Below, piece by piece: positions 33,339-43,304 of a stretch of 64,000 nucleotides of DNA. How positions within the stretch are numbered: position 1 is the first letter of the stretch; each line of letters opens with the position of its first letter. Position numbers and translations under genes: made by a program. The DNA is from Lachnospiraceae bacterium (GTDB lineage: Bacteria; Bacillota; Clostridia; Lachnospirales; Lachnospiraceae), in contig JAIEAP010000043.1 in assembly GCA_029071325.1 (NCBI GenBank), forward strand, positions 237,514 to 301,513, read 5' to 3'. A model generated the notes under the pieces. The model was not told the origin of the DNA, did no database searches, and saw nothing but the letters and a program-made list of their open reading frames with translations.

Positions 33339-36179
33339 TTTCCCGTTAGTTATATGCTTTTTGAGTTTATCCAATTCTGCCTGCTGCAACTGCACTATTT
33401 TAATAAGATAAGGCACGAACTTTGAGTAGTCTACTGATAATAGCTTGTTCTGCATCCCTTTTGCGAGTTCAAACTCTTGCTCGTCGTATCCCATCGGCAC
33501 GGTGACGCATGACGGTATGATCTGCTGCACTTCTTCTGCGATCACGCCGTGTAGATTCTTTTCTCCTCCAAATTGCTCTTTATAATCGAAATCGACAACG
33601 CTGATCTTTAATATCTTCACAGCTTCGTCATCGGTCATTGGGGTGATATTTTCTTTAATGAGGCGACTGGACCCCACATTGAACGCGGATGCAACCACTG
33701 GAGCCATAGCGGAATTTGAACGATTTGTAACGCCAAACCCTCCATCTGCACGCAATGACAATATTGTCGCGTCTTGCTGAATCAATCTTGCGGTATAATC
33801 TTCTTTGCTGTTTCCGTAATGAAAATCAATAAATGGTGTAACATAGGATAACTCTATCGCCTGGCACAGTACACTTCCGTCTGCCTCAATGTTATTGCCA
33901 ACATATAGCTTTTTCCTATTATATACCTGGACATATGTACTGTCTCGCATATACATTCCACCGCCGTGTGTCTCGTTGTACCACCCGGTATTTCCCTTTG
34001 TCCGCACCCACGAATCGCACAGGAAACTGGATGCCTGTAGTGCATACGTCTGATTGCCTTGCACAGTATAAGACCTTGAGGAATCTCCTATATACGCCTT
34101 ATCTGTTGCAAAACCACTAATCACCCCAAGACTGTCATCTATATAGACGCCAGATCCATTTCCTGTTTTCATAATCAGGGATCTTGCGCCTGCGTAAGTA
34201 TATTTGGTATCAAAGTATACTGCTTTTTTATAACCTGCGCTTGTTCCGTCATCGCCTTGGTGATATAGGAACAATCCACCATTGCAGTATATATTGCCCT
34301 GTATTGTCACAGTTCCGTCCGCTTTAGCAATAAAGTTTTCTCCACAACTGATGCCGTCCAGTCCCATGTATACACTGTTTTTTACGCCGATAACCGATGT
34401 GCCGTTTGCCAGGTAAGAGTTCCCGATTGTGAAGCCTCCTATCTTGGCTTTTAAGGCGTTTAGGTCTGCCACCGATATTTTCTCTGCTGTGACGCTCCCG
34501 GCAGCCAGATTGACCGTTGTAACGCTTCCTGCGGCAAGTTCCGCTGTCGTGATGGTATTGGCAACAATCTCATTAGCTGTAATGGTCTTGGATGCGATCT
34601 CGTTGGCCGTGATGCTGTTCGCTACCAATTTGTCAGCCGTCACCGTGCGGTCTGTCAACAGATTCCCGTCCAGAGTATCCACAGACTGGCTGACCAGCTC
34701 ACCGGCATTATTCAGGGCGTACACCAGGGAAGACGTCGATCCGATCAGCTCCAGGCGCTCCACGGACAATGTCCCTGCGTTTATTTTATTTGCCGTCAGA
34801 TTTACGATCTTGGCATCTGTAATACTACCATCCGCAATCTGTGCACTCTGCACCGCGCCTACGTCTATCATAGCCGTTTTGACCGAGGCGTCTTTGACAT
34901 TGGCCAGATCGATGGTTGCAAAGGTTGCGTCCACATATTCCAGCTTTGCGTAATTTGCTTCCAGATACGCCACATTCACCTCGGTGCTCACAATCTTATC
35001 TATCTTGGCTTCCACCGCACTCAACTGTGTAATGGTGGCATAATTGGCTTCCAGGTAATTGGCGCTGATCTTATCAGCAAGCACCTGCTTCACCAGGAAC
35101 AGTTCCGAATAGACCCGGTCTATGGCTTTTGCCGTAGGCCCTTTTGCTTTATCCTCGCTCTCCTCCGTGTTTCCGTAGCTGCCGATCTCCGTCGTAAGCC
35201 CTCCGTCAAAATCCTGAGTAATGCTCATCACTGGCACTTTAATGACCGTTCCGTCCCTGCGGTACACGGTTATGATATCCCCAAGGTCTACCCTCGGATT
35301 CCCCAGAAAAGAAAGTGTAGTAGGAAGATAAGTGAATCCGCCTACTTTCTGATACACATTGTTCAAAATACTCTGGGTCATCAGGGCGTTTTCAATGGAA
35401 ATTCCGGTTGTGCCAGTTCCGGCTGTCAAGGTATTCTCTCCCGCGGTGCAGGTGATCTTCTGGAGCGTATAGACCTGCTCTGCGCATGCGATGTCGTCAA
35501 ATGACCGATTGGTTGGAACCTCGTATGCGGTATTGGTGTACCAGCGGAATTCTATCGCTCCCGCCCTGTTCACCGTAGCAAATGTGCCGTACATCTGAGC
35601 CAGGTACATCAAAGCCTCCCGGTAAGTGTAACCTGCAAAGGGCACCGCTGTGGTCGTGGTGTTATCATCGTTATATATCGTGCGCCACCCGACCATTATT
35701 CCATCCGGGAGTTGTTCCAGACCATGAAATGGTACACCGGATAAGTGGACAATCTCCTGAAGAATCCGTTTGCCATCCGCCGGGTATTTTGCGATCTTGG
35801 TAAAATACGGCTTTTCGAGCTTAGAGACCATCCGGTCATATGCCGTAAAGGTAACCGTCTCATCATCTTCTTTTGGTTTCTGGGCGGTAAACAATCCCAT
35901 CGGACAATATTCCACCGTTTCGTCCGGCAGCACGGCGCCTAGATACAGCGCGTACTCTTTACCGGTCACCATATGCTCCTGCTTATACAGCGTTATCTCT
36001 GCATATGCGGACACCGTACCACCAATGCTGATCGTGTCATTGTCTGGGTTCGCCTGGGATATGATCTTTATGGATTTAATCCCACTGTCTATCACCTCAT
36101 CGCCGTAGACCAGCTTTGCACGCATGGTGCGGCTGGGTCCGGCCAGCACTCGCTCAAATGCCTCGTTTACTTCATACAT
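33336..36179 (-). CDS. Tail spike/fibre with C-terminal S74 chaperone
   Basis: This 947-residue structural protein has an N-terminal tail-attachment region of siphophage type (ERVLAGPSRTMRAKLVYGDEVIDS), a long middle with helical repeats of the form VTADKLVANSITANEIASKTITANEI, a receptor-binding part, and a C-terminal intramolecular chaperone: SSRLIKENI, VDFDYKE, HGVIAEEVQQIIP. S74 domains trim themselves after trimer assembly using a Ser-Lys dyad, here in SSRLIKEN. It is the last tail gene before lysis and should set host range. Confidence 0.88.
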   Translation of the reverse strand: MYEVNEAFERVLAGPSRTMRAKLVYGDEVIDSGIKSIKIISQANPDNDTISIGGTVSAYAEITLYKQEHMVTGKEYALYLGAVLPDETVEYCPMGLFTAQKPKEDDETVTFTAYDRMVSKLEKPYFTKIAKYPADGKRILQEIVHLSGVPFHGLEQLPDGIMVGWRTIYNDDNTTTTAVPFAGYTYREALMYLAQMYGTFATVNRAGAIEFRWYTNTAYEVPTNRSFDDIACAEQVYTLQKITCTAGENTLTAGTGTTGISIENALMTQSILNNVYQKVGGFTYLPTTLSFLGNPRVDLGDIITVYRRDGTVIKVPVMSITQDFDGGLTTEIGSYGNTEESEDKAKGPTAKAIDRVYSELFLVKQVLADKISANYLEANYATITQLSAVEAKIDKIVSTEVNVAYLEANYAKLEYVDATFATIDLANVKDASVKTAMIDVGAVQSAQIADGSITDAKIVNLTANKINAGTLSVERLELIGSTSSLVYALNNAGELVSQSVDTLDGNLLTDRTVTADKLVANSITANEIASKTITANEIVANTITTAELAAGSVTTVNLAAGSVTAEKISVADLNALKAKIGGFTIGNSYLANGTSVIGVKNSVYMGLDGISCGENFIAKADGTVTIQGNIYCNGGLFLYHQGDDGTSAGYKKAVYFDTKYTYAGARSLIMKTGNGSGVYIDDSLGVISGFATDKAYIGDSSRSYTVQGNQTYALQASSFLCDSWVRTKGNTGWYNETHGGGMYMRDSTYVQVYNRKKLYVGNNIEADGSVLCQAIELSYVTPFIDFHYGNSKEDYTARLIQQDATILSLRADGGFGVTNRSNSAMAPVVASAFNVGSSRLIKENITPMTDDEAVKILKISVVDFDYKEQFGGEKNLHGVIAEEVQQIIPSCVTVPMGYDEQEFELAKGMQNKLLSVDYSKFVPYLIKIVQLQQAELDKLKKHITNGK

Positions 36180-36192
36180 GAGACACCTCCTG

Positions 36193-36573
36193 TCATTCCA
36201 TGATCATAAATTCGCAGGCAAACATATCCTCTGCAGTGAGGTTTACTCCCTCCAAATCCGCCAGAGTCACTGTATGTATCTTCACTTCCACTTCGATGTT
36301 CAAAAGTTCCTGCACATCCTTCTTCCAGTTTTCTTCTATCTCCGGCACAATGTCGATCTTTCCTGTGGTCTTATAGGTAGGCTCTCCGGTCTCGTCCTTG
36401 ACATTGTAAATATCAAGCAGTCTGTTCCGCTCCGTCTCAAAATCCTTGTTCAGCTGTTCTAACAGCTTCAGATTCTTCGTAATGGCGAAGGAAAACTTCA
36501 CCGGGTACTTCTCCTTCTTCTCTACCAGATTTAATAATCCCATGTATCCTGCTACGATCTCACTGTTTTTCAT
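36193..36573 (-). CDS. DUF1617-like phage tail-region protein
   Basis: This 126-residue protein begins KNSEIVAGYMGLLNL and has the central stretch SFAITKNLKLLEQLNKDFETERN, which resembles DUF1617 proteins encoded between tail and lysis genes in Firmicutes siphophages. No catalytic motif is visible. It may be a minor tail or assembly factor. Confidence 0.55.
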   Translation of the reverse strand: MKNSEIVAGYMGLLNLVEKKEKYPVKFSFAITKNLKLLEQLNKDFETERNRLLDIYNVKDETGEPTYKTTGKIDIVPEIEENWKKDVQELLNIEVEVKIHTVTLADLEGVNLTAEDMFACEFMIME

Positions 36574-36575
36574 CT

Positions 36576-36785
36576 CTACACCTCCGTCTCATAGACCAAT
36601 GCATTAAATTCTGCTATATCCGTTTGTATTTCCGTTTTATTTGCATCGTATAACTCCCTATCCTGGATGTAGGTGTTGATGCTGACGTTTCCACCCGCCG
36701 GTATCGTGGCGCTCATGGATGCCGCCGGCTTTCCGTCAATGATGCTTGTTCCACTGATGCTGATTGATTTTGCTGTGTTTAACAT
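36576..36785 (-). CDS. Small tail-region protein, 69 residues
   Basis: A short acidic protein (MLNTAKSISISGTSIIDG...) with beta-type composition, encoded 2 nt before the DUF1617-like gene with a good ribosome site. I do not recognise a family; position suggests a minor tail or fibre-associated component. Confidence 0.65.
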   Translation of the reverse strand: MLNTAKSISISGTSIIDGKPAASMSATIPAGGNVSINTYIQDRELYDANKTEIQTDIAEFNALVYETEV

Positions 36786-36796
36786 GTTGTTCCTCC

Positions 36797-37153
36797 TTAT
36801 TGTTCGATCAAATCCACTGTTGTTCCGACATACTCCGGCAAACCTTTCGCGTAGGAATATACCGGGTAGCTGGGTGTTCCTGCATAAAATGTCTTCGTTG
36901 TATAGGCGTTGATCCGCGGATCCTTGAAATAGACCTCGACAAAAGCCGTGGATACAGCCGCATCCAGTAACGCTATCTGTTCCCCGCTTAAAACATTGAA
37001 TGAGAGCTTCATTTTAGTTTTGATGGCTATAATGTCCCCTATCATAGTTCCGTCTGTTGCCCGGCCGGTATTCTTGGACCATATCTTTTCCTTGGTGAAG
37101 GTGATGCCGCCCTGCTTTGGCTCCGGCATTGCAACGCCGTCAATTTGCAACAA
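36797..37153 (-). CDS. Phage tail protein (DUF6711-like)
   Basis: This 118-residue beta-rich protein begins at a TTG with AGGAGG upstream (MLQIDGVAMPEPKQGGITF) and contains SKNTGRATDGTMIGD and KMKLSFNVLSGEQ. This fits the DUF6711 family of small siphophage tail proteins encoded near the tape measure. It may belong to the baseplate or distal tail. Confidence 0.65.
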   Translation of the reverse strand: MLQIDGVAMPEPKQGGITFTKEKIWSKNTGRATDGTMIGDIIAIKTKMKLSFNVLSGEQIALLDAAVSTAFVEVYFKDPRINAYTTKTFYAGTPSYPVYSYAKGLPEYVGTTVDLIEQ

Positions 37154-37184
37154 TGCTGATTCCTCCTTTCGTTTTTTCGTATAT

Positions 37185-37208
37185 AAAAAGAGAGCCCGAA
37201 AGCTCTCT
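37185..37208 (-). terminator. Terminator after the 449-residue moron
   Basis: AGAGAGC (37189-37195) pairs with GCTCTCT (37202-37208); A5 at 37185-37189 gives a T run on the minus strand. Confidence 0.8.
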
Positions 37209-37299
37209 AATTATCTTGAAGTTATTGCTTTGCTATGATATTGATCTGAATTGGGAACTCCCCTACCGGATTTACATTGCGTAAGCGTGGGGCAAAAAG

Positions 37300-38649
37300 C
37301 TAAAATTCAGATATCATTATTCCAGTTGCATATTCGCTAAAGTAATCACCATTTGGTCTGATTTTAAAACTAAATTCTATTTTTTCTACATCTTCTATTT
37401 CGTTATCAGTCTTAAAACCGTTATCTATAATAACGCAAAATACAATTTGACAATCTTTTAACAACTGCTCATCGTATAAATCAAAGTCAAGTTCTGAATT
37501 GGTATAGTCGTTAATGGATAGATTGGACACATCAAAATCCAAGTACCATTCTGCTTTATTTGTTAAACAATAATAATACCGATTTCCCTCATTATATAAA
37601 TAATCGACAGATATTTTTCCATCGTCATATATGTTTTGTCCAGTAATAATATCATATGTTCCATCATCTAGGCTTGTGGAGATCTTTATCTGACCAGTGT
37701 CAAATTCTTTAAACATCGCATCATTATCATATGCCCAAAAAAGGACGTCTATATTTCTTATTTCCTTAATTTCACTGTCATTTAGAAATTCTCTTGAAAT
37801 ATATAATTCTGTATTTGCCTTTTTGCCTGCTGCCACATCGCAATCCATAGCATATATACTTTCCCTCGTCATAATTCCGTTAACAGCGTAAGAATGCGCG
37901 TTAAATCCTAGATTCATCCCCGAATTGTTTTCTATATATATATCAACATAATAATTGCCATACGACTTTCTTATCCCTTTTACATATATAACAACCTCAT
38001 TCCCCTCATATATCACCTGCTCCTCAATGACCGGTTCTGCCTGGATTTCCGTTTCTGTTTCAATCTCACTATTTTCATTTATATTCGGTTTGTTAGTGTA
38101 ATCTTTTTGGTCTTGCTCGTTGTATGAGGATTCATAACGGGATTTATCGTCATGTTCTTGCTTTAACATTTCTTTACTTCCGCCAATAGCCACTCCAACC
38201 AATCCCAGTACTAACCCAGCAATTGCCATCCCCTTGTTATTTTCTTTATATCCAAGAACGCAGATTCCTAATAGTATTGCAAGACCGCAAAACGCAATCC
38301 CTACATTTGTGCAACTTGTTACCAAGCCTATAATGCCAAAAATCAGTGATAATATAGCTGCTATGTTTACTGTCTTTGACTTAGACGATAAAAAGGGACT
38401 GTCATTTATAATAGGCTTCCCGTTCTCTGACATAAGTTTAAAGCCGCAATTGGGGCACTGCGTCTGGTATGAATACATTAAATTACCGCATCGCGGGCAG
38501 TATTTTTCCAGTTCCGCGTCCAAATCATATTTTAATCTACAGTTATCGCAATAGCCAAAGCGATGATACACCGGTATTCCTCTATCGTCAATTCCAATCT
38601 GTTCCGTTCCAATTCGACAATCTCTTCCACACGAATTACATTTTATCAT
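37300..38649 (-). CDS. Zinc-ribbon membrane protein, phage moron A
   Basis: This 449-residue protein has two N-terminal zinc ribbons (CNSCGRDC with CDNC, and CPRCGNLMYSYQTQCPNCG) in the first 75 residues, two membrane segments near 95-155 (DUF4190-like), then an exported part of about 280 residues with a DUF4352/DUF5067-like beta region (IENNSGMNLGFNAHSYAVNG). It interrupts the tail gene order, has its own TATAAT promoter (38683-38688) and is bracketed by terminators, the classic moron layout. Such genes often alter the lysogen surface or block superinfection; this is inference. Confidence 0.7.
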   Translation of the reverse strand: MIKCNSCGRDCRIGTEQIGIDDRGIPVYHRFGYCDNCRLKYDLDAELEKYCPRCGNLMYSYQTQCPNCGFKLMSENGKPIINDSPFLSSKSKTVNIAAILSLIFGIIGLVTSCTNVGIAFCGLAILLGICVLGYKENNKGMAIAGLVLGLVGVAIGGSKEMLKQEHDDKSRYESSYNEQDQKDYTNKPNINENSEIETETEIQAEPVIEEQVIYEGNEVVIYVKGIRKSYGNYYVDIYIENNSGMNLGFNAHSYAVNGIMTRESIYAMDCDVAAGKKANTELYISREFLNDSEIKEIRNIDVLFWAYDNDAMFKEFDTGQIKISTSLDDGTYDIITGQNIYDDGKISVDYLYNEGNRYYYCLTNKAEWYLDFDVSNLSINDYTNSELDFDLYDEQLLKDCQIVFCVIIDNGFKTDNEIEDVEKIEFSFKIRPNGDYFSEYATGIMISEF

Positions 38650-38682
38650 AACTCAGACCTCCTCTTGATGTAATATGCCTCA

Positions 38683-38735
38683 ATTATACACTTCCGTAAA
38701 CCTTTTGAAAAGAGGGAGCTTTGGCGGCTCCCTCC
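38683..38735 (-). promoter_or_regulatory. Moron A promoter region with upstream terminator
   Basis: TATAAT on the minus strand at 38683-38688; upstream, GAGGGAGC (38712-38719) and GCTCCCTC (38727-38734) form a terminator hairpin followed by TTTT. The stretch is a diverged copy of 39314-39365. Confidence 0.7.
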
Positions 38736-38740
38736 AAGCA

Positions 38741-38757
38741 CTACGTTACTATCGGAC
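38741..38757 (-). pseudogene. Remnant of the tape-measure 3' end
   Basis: This 17-nt stretch repeats the last codons of the tape measure gene (39373-39389) at the equivalent place before moron A, showing that the duplicated unit included the tape-measure tail. Confidence 0.65.
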
Positions 38758-38833
38758 GTATATCTTCCTTTTCTATAAATTGGTATAATAATACCCGCTT
38801 ACGCAATGTAAGAGAGTATCTATTCTCTATATC

Positions 38834-39280
38834 CTAAATAAACAATACTCCTACTAACCACGTCGGTATTTGAAAAATTTCAATAACTATAGTCATTATA
38901 AATGCTAATATTCCGATTTTTGCAGTGATGCCCCATTTGTCCTCCATTCCCAAAACGCACAAGACAAATGCCACTATCGATAAAGGTAAGGTCAAATTTG
39001 CAAGCGGGGAATTAAATGGTAGCCTTTTGCCTATGAGTAACTGAACTAACGAAACCACCGAAAGAATACATCCAGCTATAGCATATCTACCATTTTGTCT
39101 GTCCGAGTACAAACCGTCGTAACGCGAATGATGTTTCTCGGGTTCTATATCCAAATCGTATTTTACCATACAGTTATCACAACAAGCAAAACGATGATAT
39201 ACTGGAATTTCTCTATTGTCAATTCCAACCTGCTCTGTTCCGATCCGGCAATCTCTTCCGCATGAATTACATTTTATCAT
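38834..39280 (-). CDS. Zinc-ribbon membrane protein, phage moron B
   Basis: This 148-residue protein starts MIKCNSCGRDCRIGTEQVG, nearly identical to the first 40 residues of moron A, then diverges to three or four membrane segments and ends without the exported domain. The ATG at 39280 has AGGAGG; the longer reading to 39334 runs into the promoter. It is a tandem paralogue of moron A, with its own TATAAT and upstream terminator. Function unknown. Confidence 0.7.
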   Translation of the reverse strand: MIKCNSCGRDCRIGTEQVGIDNREIPVYHRFACCDNCMVKYDLDIEPEKHHSRYDGLYSDRQNGRYAIAGCILSVVSLVQLLIGKRLPFNSPLANLTLPLSIVAFVLCVLGMEDKWGITAKIGILAFIMTIVIEIFQIPTWLVGVLFI

Positions 39281-39313
39281 AACTCTGACCTCCTCTTGAC
39301 GTAATATGCCTTG

Positions 39314-39366
39314 ATTATACACTTGCACAAACATTTTGAAAAGAGGGAGCTTGAGCAGCTCCCTCC
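39314..39366 (-). promoter_or_regulatory. Moron B promoter and terminator after tape measure
   Basis: TATAAT on the minus strand at 39314-39319. GAGGGAGC (39343-39350) with GCTCCCTC (39358-39365) and a following T run ends transcripts from the tape measure gene, so moron B can be expressed separately in the lysogen. Confidence 0.7.
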
Positions 39367-39371
39367 AAACA

Positions 39372-42300
39372 TTACGTTACTATCGGACATTTCCCAGTAG
39401 CAAGTGTCCTTCCATTGATGTCCTTCACTACATAATCTGTCACCTCCTTATCCCCGATGTGCACATGAACCTCTATTGGTGTACCGGACTTCTGTCCTCC
39501 CATTGTCTGGGACATGGCCGCCATCGTTGCAGAATATACGCCCTTTGATACAGAAGCCACAATCTGGTTATTATTCATGACTGCCGTGTGTCCGCCAATT
39601 GTGCCAACCAACTCTGGCCCTGCCTCTCGTGCCATAAAGAACTGGCCGCTTGCAGGCATACCGCCACTGGCATAGGCTGTTACCGGATGCCATGAGCCGC
39701 CGGCAAATACTCCGCCATTGGCTTTCTTGCTAATTGCAGCTCCCCGTGGTTTGGAACCGGAGCCGAAAAAGCCATTGACCCACTCCGTAACGGTATTCCA
39801 ACCGTCCCGAATCAAGGATACACCTACTCTCAGTGGGCTGTTTCCAAAGGTATTCTGTAGACCTTTCCGCAGATCTGCGCCGCTATTGGTCACAGTTGAC
39901 CAGGTGCTCAATGCTGACGCGCCAAACGTCCGTTGTAAGCCCTGTCTGACGGAATCGCCGGAAGTATCCGACCTTGCCCCAGTATGGAAAACACCTTGTC
40001 CGAATGTTCCCTGCACGCCACTGAAGATAGAACCTCCGCTTGTATCGGACTTTGCCTTCGCATGATAGGAGTTCTCACCAAACACGTTCTGGATGCCTCG
40101 GAAAATACTGCTGCCAGTAGTATCAGCCTTTGCTCCGGTATGGAGCTCGTCTTTTGCAAAATCAGACTGCAAAGCATTAAAGAGAAAATATCCATCATTG
40201 CTGGTCTTGGCAGCGGTGACAAACGGACCAGAGTTCGCAAATCCCTTTTGGATGGACTTATGTACATCGCTTCCGCTGTTAGTTGTGGCAACCTGCGACT
40301 TTAGCGGATTCTTTATAAACGCCTTCTGCATGGGATTTAAAAGATCCTTTGCGCTTGTTTCTGTGACTATGGGTATGTTTAAACCAGTTTTACCAAGTTC
40401 TGTATTAATCCCCTGTGCAATATTCTTTACTGCTTTACCAGCTTTTTCGAAATATCCTAAGCCGCTCTTTTTCACGGACTGCTTTGGGCTTTCTGGACCA
40501 TATATATCTCCGAAAACTCCTGAAGATAGTCCGTTTGTGCTATTTGATGTGTCATTCTGTAATTTTTTAACAGATTCCTCCCATTTCCCTCTGTTATCAT
40601 TTAGTGGTCCATACGGATTGTGCTCTGGGAGTTTTCCCCCGTTTTTCCAATTATAATAGTCGGATTCTGATAATCCTGGATATTTTTCCAGCCATGCATC
40701 AATCTCACTCCTATTTTCGGCAGTTTTCTCCTTTACTTCCTGGTAGGAAACGTCCTCATCTGCAAAACCAATTAGCTTCCAAAAACTCAGTATACCATTT
40801 CCAGTTAATTCGGATGCAATGCCTTTAAATGCTTCTACGGCTGCTTTTAAAAAAGCCCATGCAAATTCTCCGAGATCCCATATAAGGTCTCCCCACTCAA
40901 TAGCGCAAACAAAATCCACGATGCTCTGACCAATTTCTTCCCACGGCACAGTCTCCAAAGCCTTCTCTATTGTTTCAACAATTCCACTAACTGATTCCGA
41001 TATAGAAACGCCGAGTCTTTGCCATCCTGTCATTCCTTTTTTTACGGTGTTCATGTCGTTTGCCCAGCTTGTTATTGATGTTCCAATCTTACTTCCAAGC
41101 CCTTCAAAACTAAATGTTGTAACAGCTCCGTACCATGCATCAATACCAGCTTCTAACCTCTCTGCCACTGTCCTGCCAAGCATATCAAAATCCGTGGTTT
41201 CAAGAAATGTATTGGCAGTTTCAGCTATAAAGTTCCCCAATGCCATAAAGTCTGTCGTAGTGAAGAATGTGTGCGCTGTGCTCACGCCGGTATTGACAGC
41301 GTTTCCAAGAGTGCTGCCGATGCTCTCCGCCAGCCCCTCTGTCTGGATGAAACCGTTGATAAAGGTCCCTATGCTCTTGGCAATCTGGTTGCACTGGCTC
41401 TTGATACCCTCCCAGTTAATTTTGTTCAAGCCCTTTTTTAACTGCTCCCCGACGATATTGCCAATTTCGGTAAAGTCTGCATTCTTCCATGCGTCCTTTA
41501 CCTTTTTGGCGAAGTCGGAAAATTGGTTGGTCACCTCCTCAGTGGTGAACATATCTCCGATTGCTACACCGCCGGCGCCTGCTGCTCCTCCGGCACTATC
41601 ATCTGACTGCTTCGTGATCTCGTCGAATCCGTATAACTCCCGCTTTGCCGCCGCTGCTGCCGATGCTGTATTGTTCAGACTCCCGGCATAGTCCTGCTGC
41701 GCCTTAACGGCTTTCGTCCATGTGGAGCTGCCGGTCAGTGCTGCGAAGAAATGACTGATCGCATTTGCGCCCTCAATGAGATGCGTGATCAGGATATCCA
41801 GGTAAGGCGTGACCACTTCCAGAATAGGGCTGAATGCTGTAGCAAGGGCATTTTTTAATGAGATCAATCCTCCGTACAGCAACGAAATGCTCTGGTTGGT
41901 CTTGTTGCTGTACTGCGCCAGGTTCTGCATTCCCTCCTTTGCGCCGTTGAGTGTTCCCATGATAAGAAAACTTGCGACCATGAACCGGGCGGTCATGCCA
42001 AGGGTAGAAAAAATCCCCCTCAACCCTTTTCCGGTCTGCCCTATACCGTGCATGGAACTTCTGGTTTTATTCAATATGGGAATGCCGTTCTTTAATTTAT
42101 GGATGAATGAAGCAAATGTACCGCCAGCCCGCTTGATGCCGCTGGTCAGCGATTTCAGTGTGCTTGCCAGTCCTGTGAATACCTTCGGGATCCTCCGTAC
42201 TCGCGCCGTGCGATTAAATTCATGCTGCTCTGCATTCAGCTGTGCCAGTTCCACCCGTGTGCGCTCGATTTCACGCTGGGTCTTTATCCACCGGTCAGTG

Positions 42301-43304
42301 TTCTGGTATCTCTCGGAATCCGGCATGCTTTCCATCTTTGACATCAAGCTGGTAAGTTTCTGCTCTGTCTTATCGATCTCCAGTTGAACCCGCCTCCACT
42401 GTTCGGTATTCTGGTATCTTTCCGTATCCGGCATGCTCTCCATCTGGGATTTCAGGCTTGCAAGTCTCTGCTCTGTCTTGGCAATTTCTGACTGGGTCTT
42501 TGTCCATCGTTCAGTATTCTGGTACTTTTCTGAATCTGACATATTGGCGATATCATTTCTCGCCGCATTTACATAGTTCCTTTTCTCTTCCAGGTCATAG
42601 TTTAAGCCATCCCAAGCCGCTCCTCGTACCGCATTCCCGCCAAGCTTCTGTGCTTTTGCTCTTCTTGCTTCCAGTTGTCGTAGTTTCCCTTCCTCCTGTT
42701 CCAAAAGCCGAAGCGCTTCCTTATACTCTTTGGTATATTCCGAGTTGCTGCCAGAGTCCCGCATCTCCCGCTTTTGCGCACGGAGCTTCTTTAGACTCCG
42801 CTCCGTTTCCGCAATCTCCTTCTGGAGCTGTTTGAAGGCTACAGTCTGCTCCTTGTCTGTGCCAAGGTCCTCTAAATCAAATTGCTTGTCATATAGTTTC
42901 CCAAGGCTTTGCTCTGCCTGCGCGATCTCCTTCTGAAGCTGCTTGAAGGTTGCGGTCTGTTCCGTATGTTTCCCATCAAATTCCAGATCGTCCCGTGCAT
43001 TCATGAGATTACGCAGCTTCTTCTCGGTGCGTTCAATATCCTTCTGGATATCCTTGAGCCCGCGACCAGAACCTTTTATGTTCACAATCTTCTGGAGTTC
43101 CTCATTTAACTGCCGGGTGGGTTCCATTGCCTCCTGCATGGGCGCCGTAATCTCCTCTGTCTGCTTGCGGATACCGACGGTCTGCTGCCTTACCGCTTTT
43201 GCAACGGCTTCCATTTCTCCTTTCACCTTGCGCATTGTCTGCATGATGGGATTGGAATCTGCTCCCAGAACAACCTGAAGCCTCCCTAATGTAGTCCCTT
43301 TCAC
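39372..43304 (-). CDS. Tail tape measure protein
   Basis: This 1310-residue protein starts at a GTG with AGGAGG. Residues 1-370 are coiled coil, including three or four repeats of the unit with RYQNTERW and MESMP. A hydrophobic region follows near 415-500 (FMVASFLIMGTLNGAKEG; FSPILEVVTPYLDILI). Near 1005-1160 are six repeats of about 30 residues with the pattern GSSIFRGIQNVFG. Size, location after the tail chaperones and hydrophobic core fit a siphophage tape measure; at about 0.15 nm per residue (family rule) the tail would be near 200 nm long. GTGA overlap with the upstream chaperone frame. Confidence 0.93.
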   Translation of the reverse strand: MKGTTLGRLQVVLGADSNPIMQTMRKVKGEMEAVAKAVRQQTVGIRKQTEEITAPMQEAMEPTRQLNEELQKIVNIKGSGRGLKDIQKDIERTEKKLRNLMNARDDLEFDGKHTEQTATFKQLQKEIAQAEQSLGKLYDKQFDLEDLGTDKEQTVAFKQLQKEIAETERSLKKLRAQKREMRDSGSNSEYTKEYKEALRLLEQEEGKLRQLEARRAKAQKLGGNAVRGAAWDGLNYDLEEKRNYVNAARNDIANMSDSEKYQNTERWTKTQSEIAKTEQRLASLKSQMESMPDTERYQNTEQWRRVQLEIDKTEQKLTSLMSKMESMPDSERYQNTDRWIKTQREIERTRVELAQLNAEQHEFNRTARVRRIPKVFTGLASTLKSLTSGIKRAGGTFASFIHKLKNGIPILNKTRSSMHGIGQTGKGLRGIFSTLGMTARFMVASFLIMGTLNGAKEGMQNLAQYSNKTNQSISLLYGGLISLKNALATAFSPILEVVTPYLDILITHLIEGANAISHFFAALTGSSTWTKAVKAQQDYAGSLNNTASAAAAAKRELYGFDEITKQSDDSAGGAAGAGGVAIGDMFTTEEVTNQFSDFAKKVKDAWKNADFTEIGNIVGEQLKKGLNKINWEGIKSQCNQIAKSIGTFINGFIQTEGLAESIGSTLGNAVNTGVSTAHTFFTTTDFMALGNFIAETANTFLETTDFDMLGRTVAERLEAGIDAWYGAVTTFSFEGLGSKIGTSITSWANDMNTVKKGMTGWQRLGVSISESVSGIVETIEKALETVPWEEIGQSIVDFVCAIEWGDLIWDLGEFAWAFLKAAVEAFKGIASELTGNGILSFWKLIGFADEDVSYQEVKEKTAENRSEIDAWLEKYPGLSESDYYNWKNGGKLPEHNPYGPLNDNRGKWEESVKKLQNDTSNSTNGLSSGVFGDIYGPESPKQSVKKSGLGYFEKAGKAVKNIAQGINTELGKTGLNIPIVTETSAKDLLNPMQKAFIKNPLKSQVATTNSGSDVHKSIQKGFANSGPFVTAAKTSNDGYFLFNALQSDFAKDELHTGAKADTTGSSIFRGIQNVFGENSYHAKAKSDTSGGSIFSGVQGTFGQGVFHTGARSDTSGDSVRQGLQRTFGASALSTWSTVTNSGADLRKGLQNTFGNSPLRVGVSLIRDGWNTVTEWVNGFFGSGSKPRGAAISKKANGGVFAGGSWHPVTAYASGGMPASGQFFMAREAGPELVGTIGGHTAVMNNNQIVASVSKGVYSATMAAMSQTMGGQKSGTPIEVHVHIGDKEVTDYVVKDINGRTLATGKCPIVT

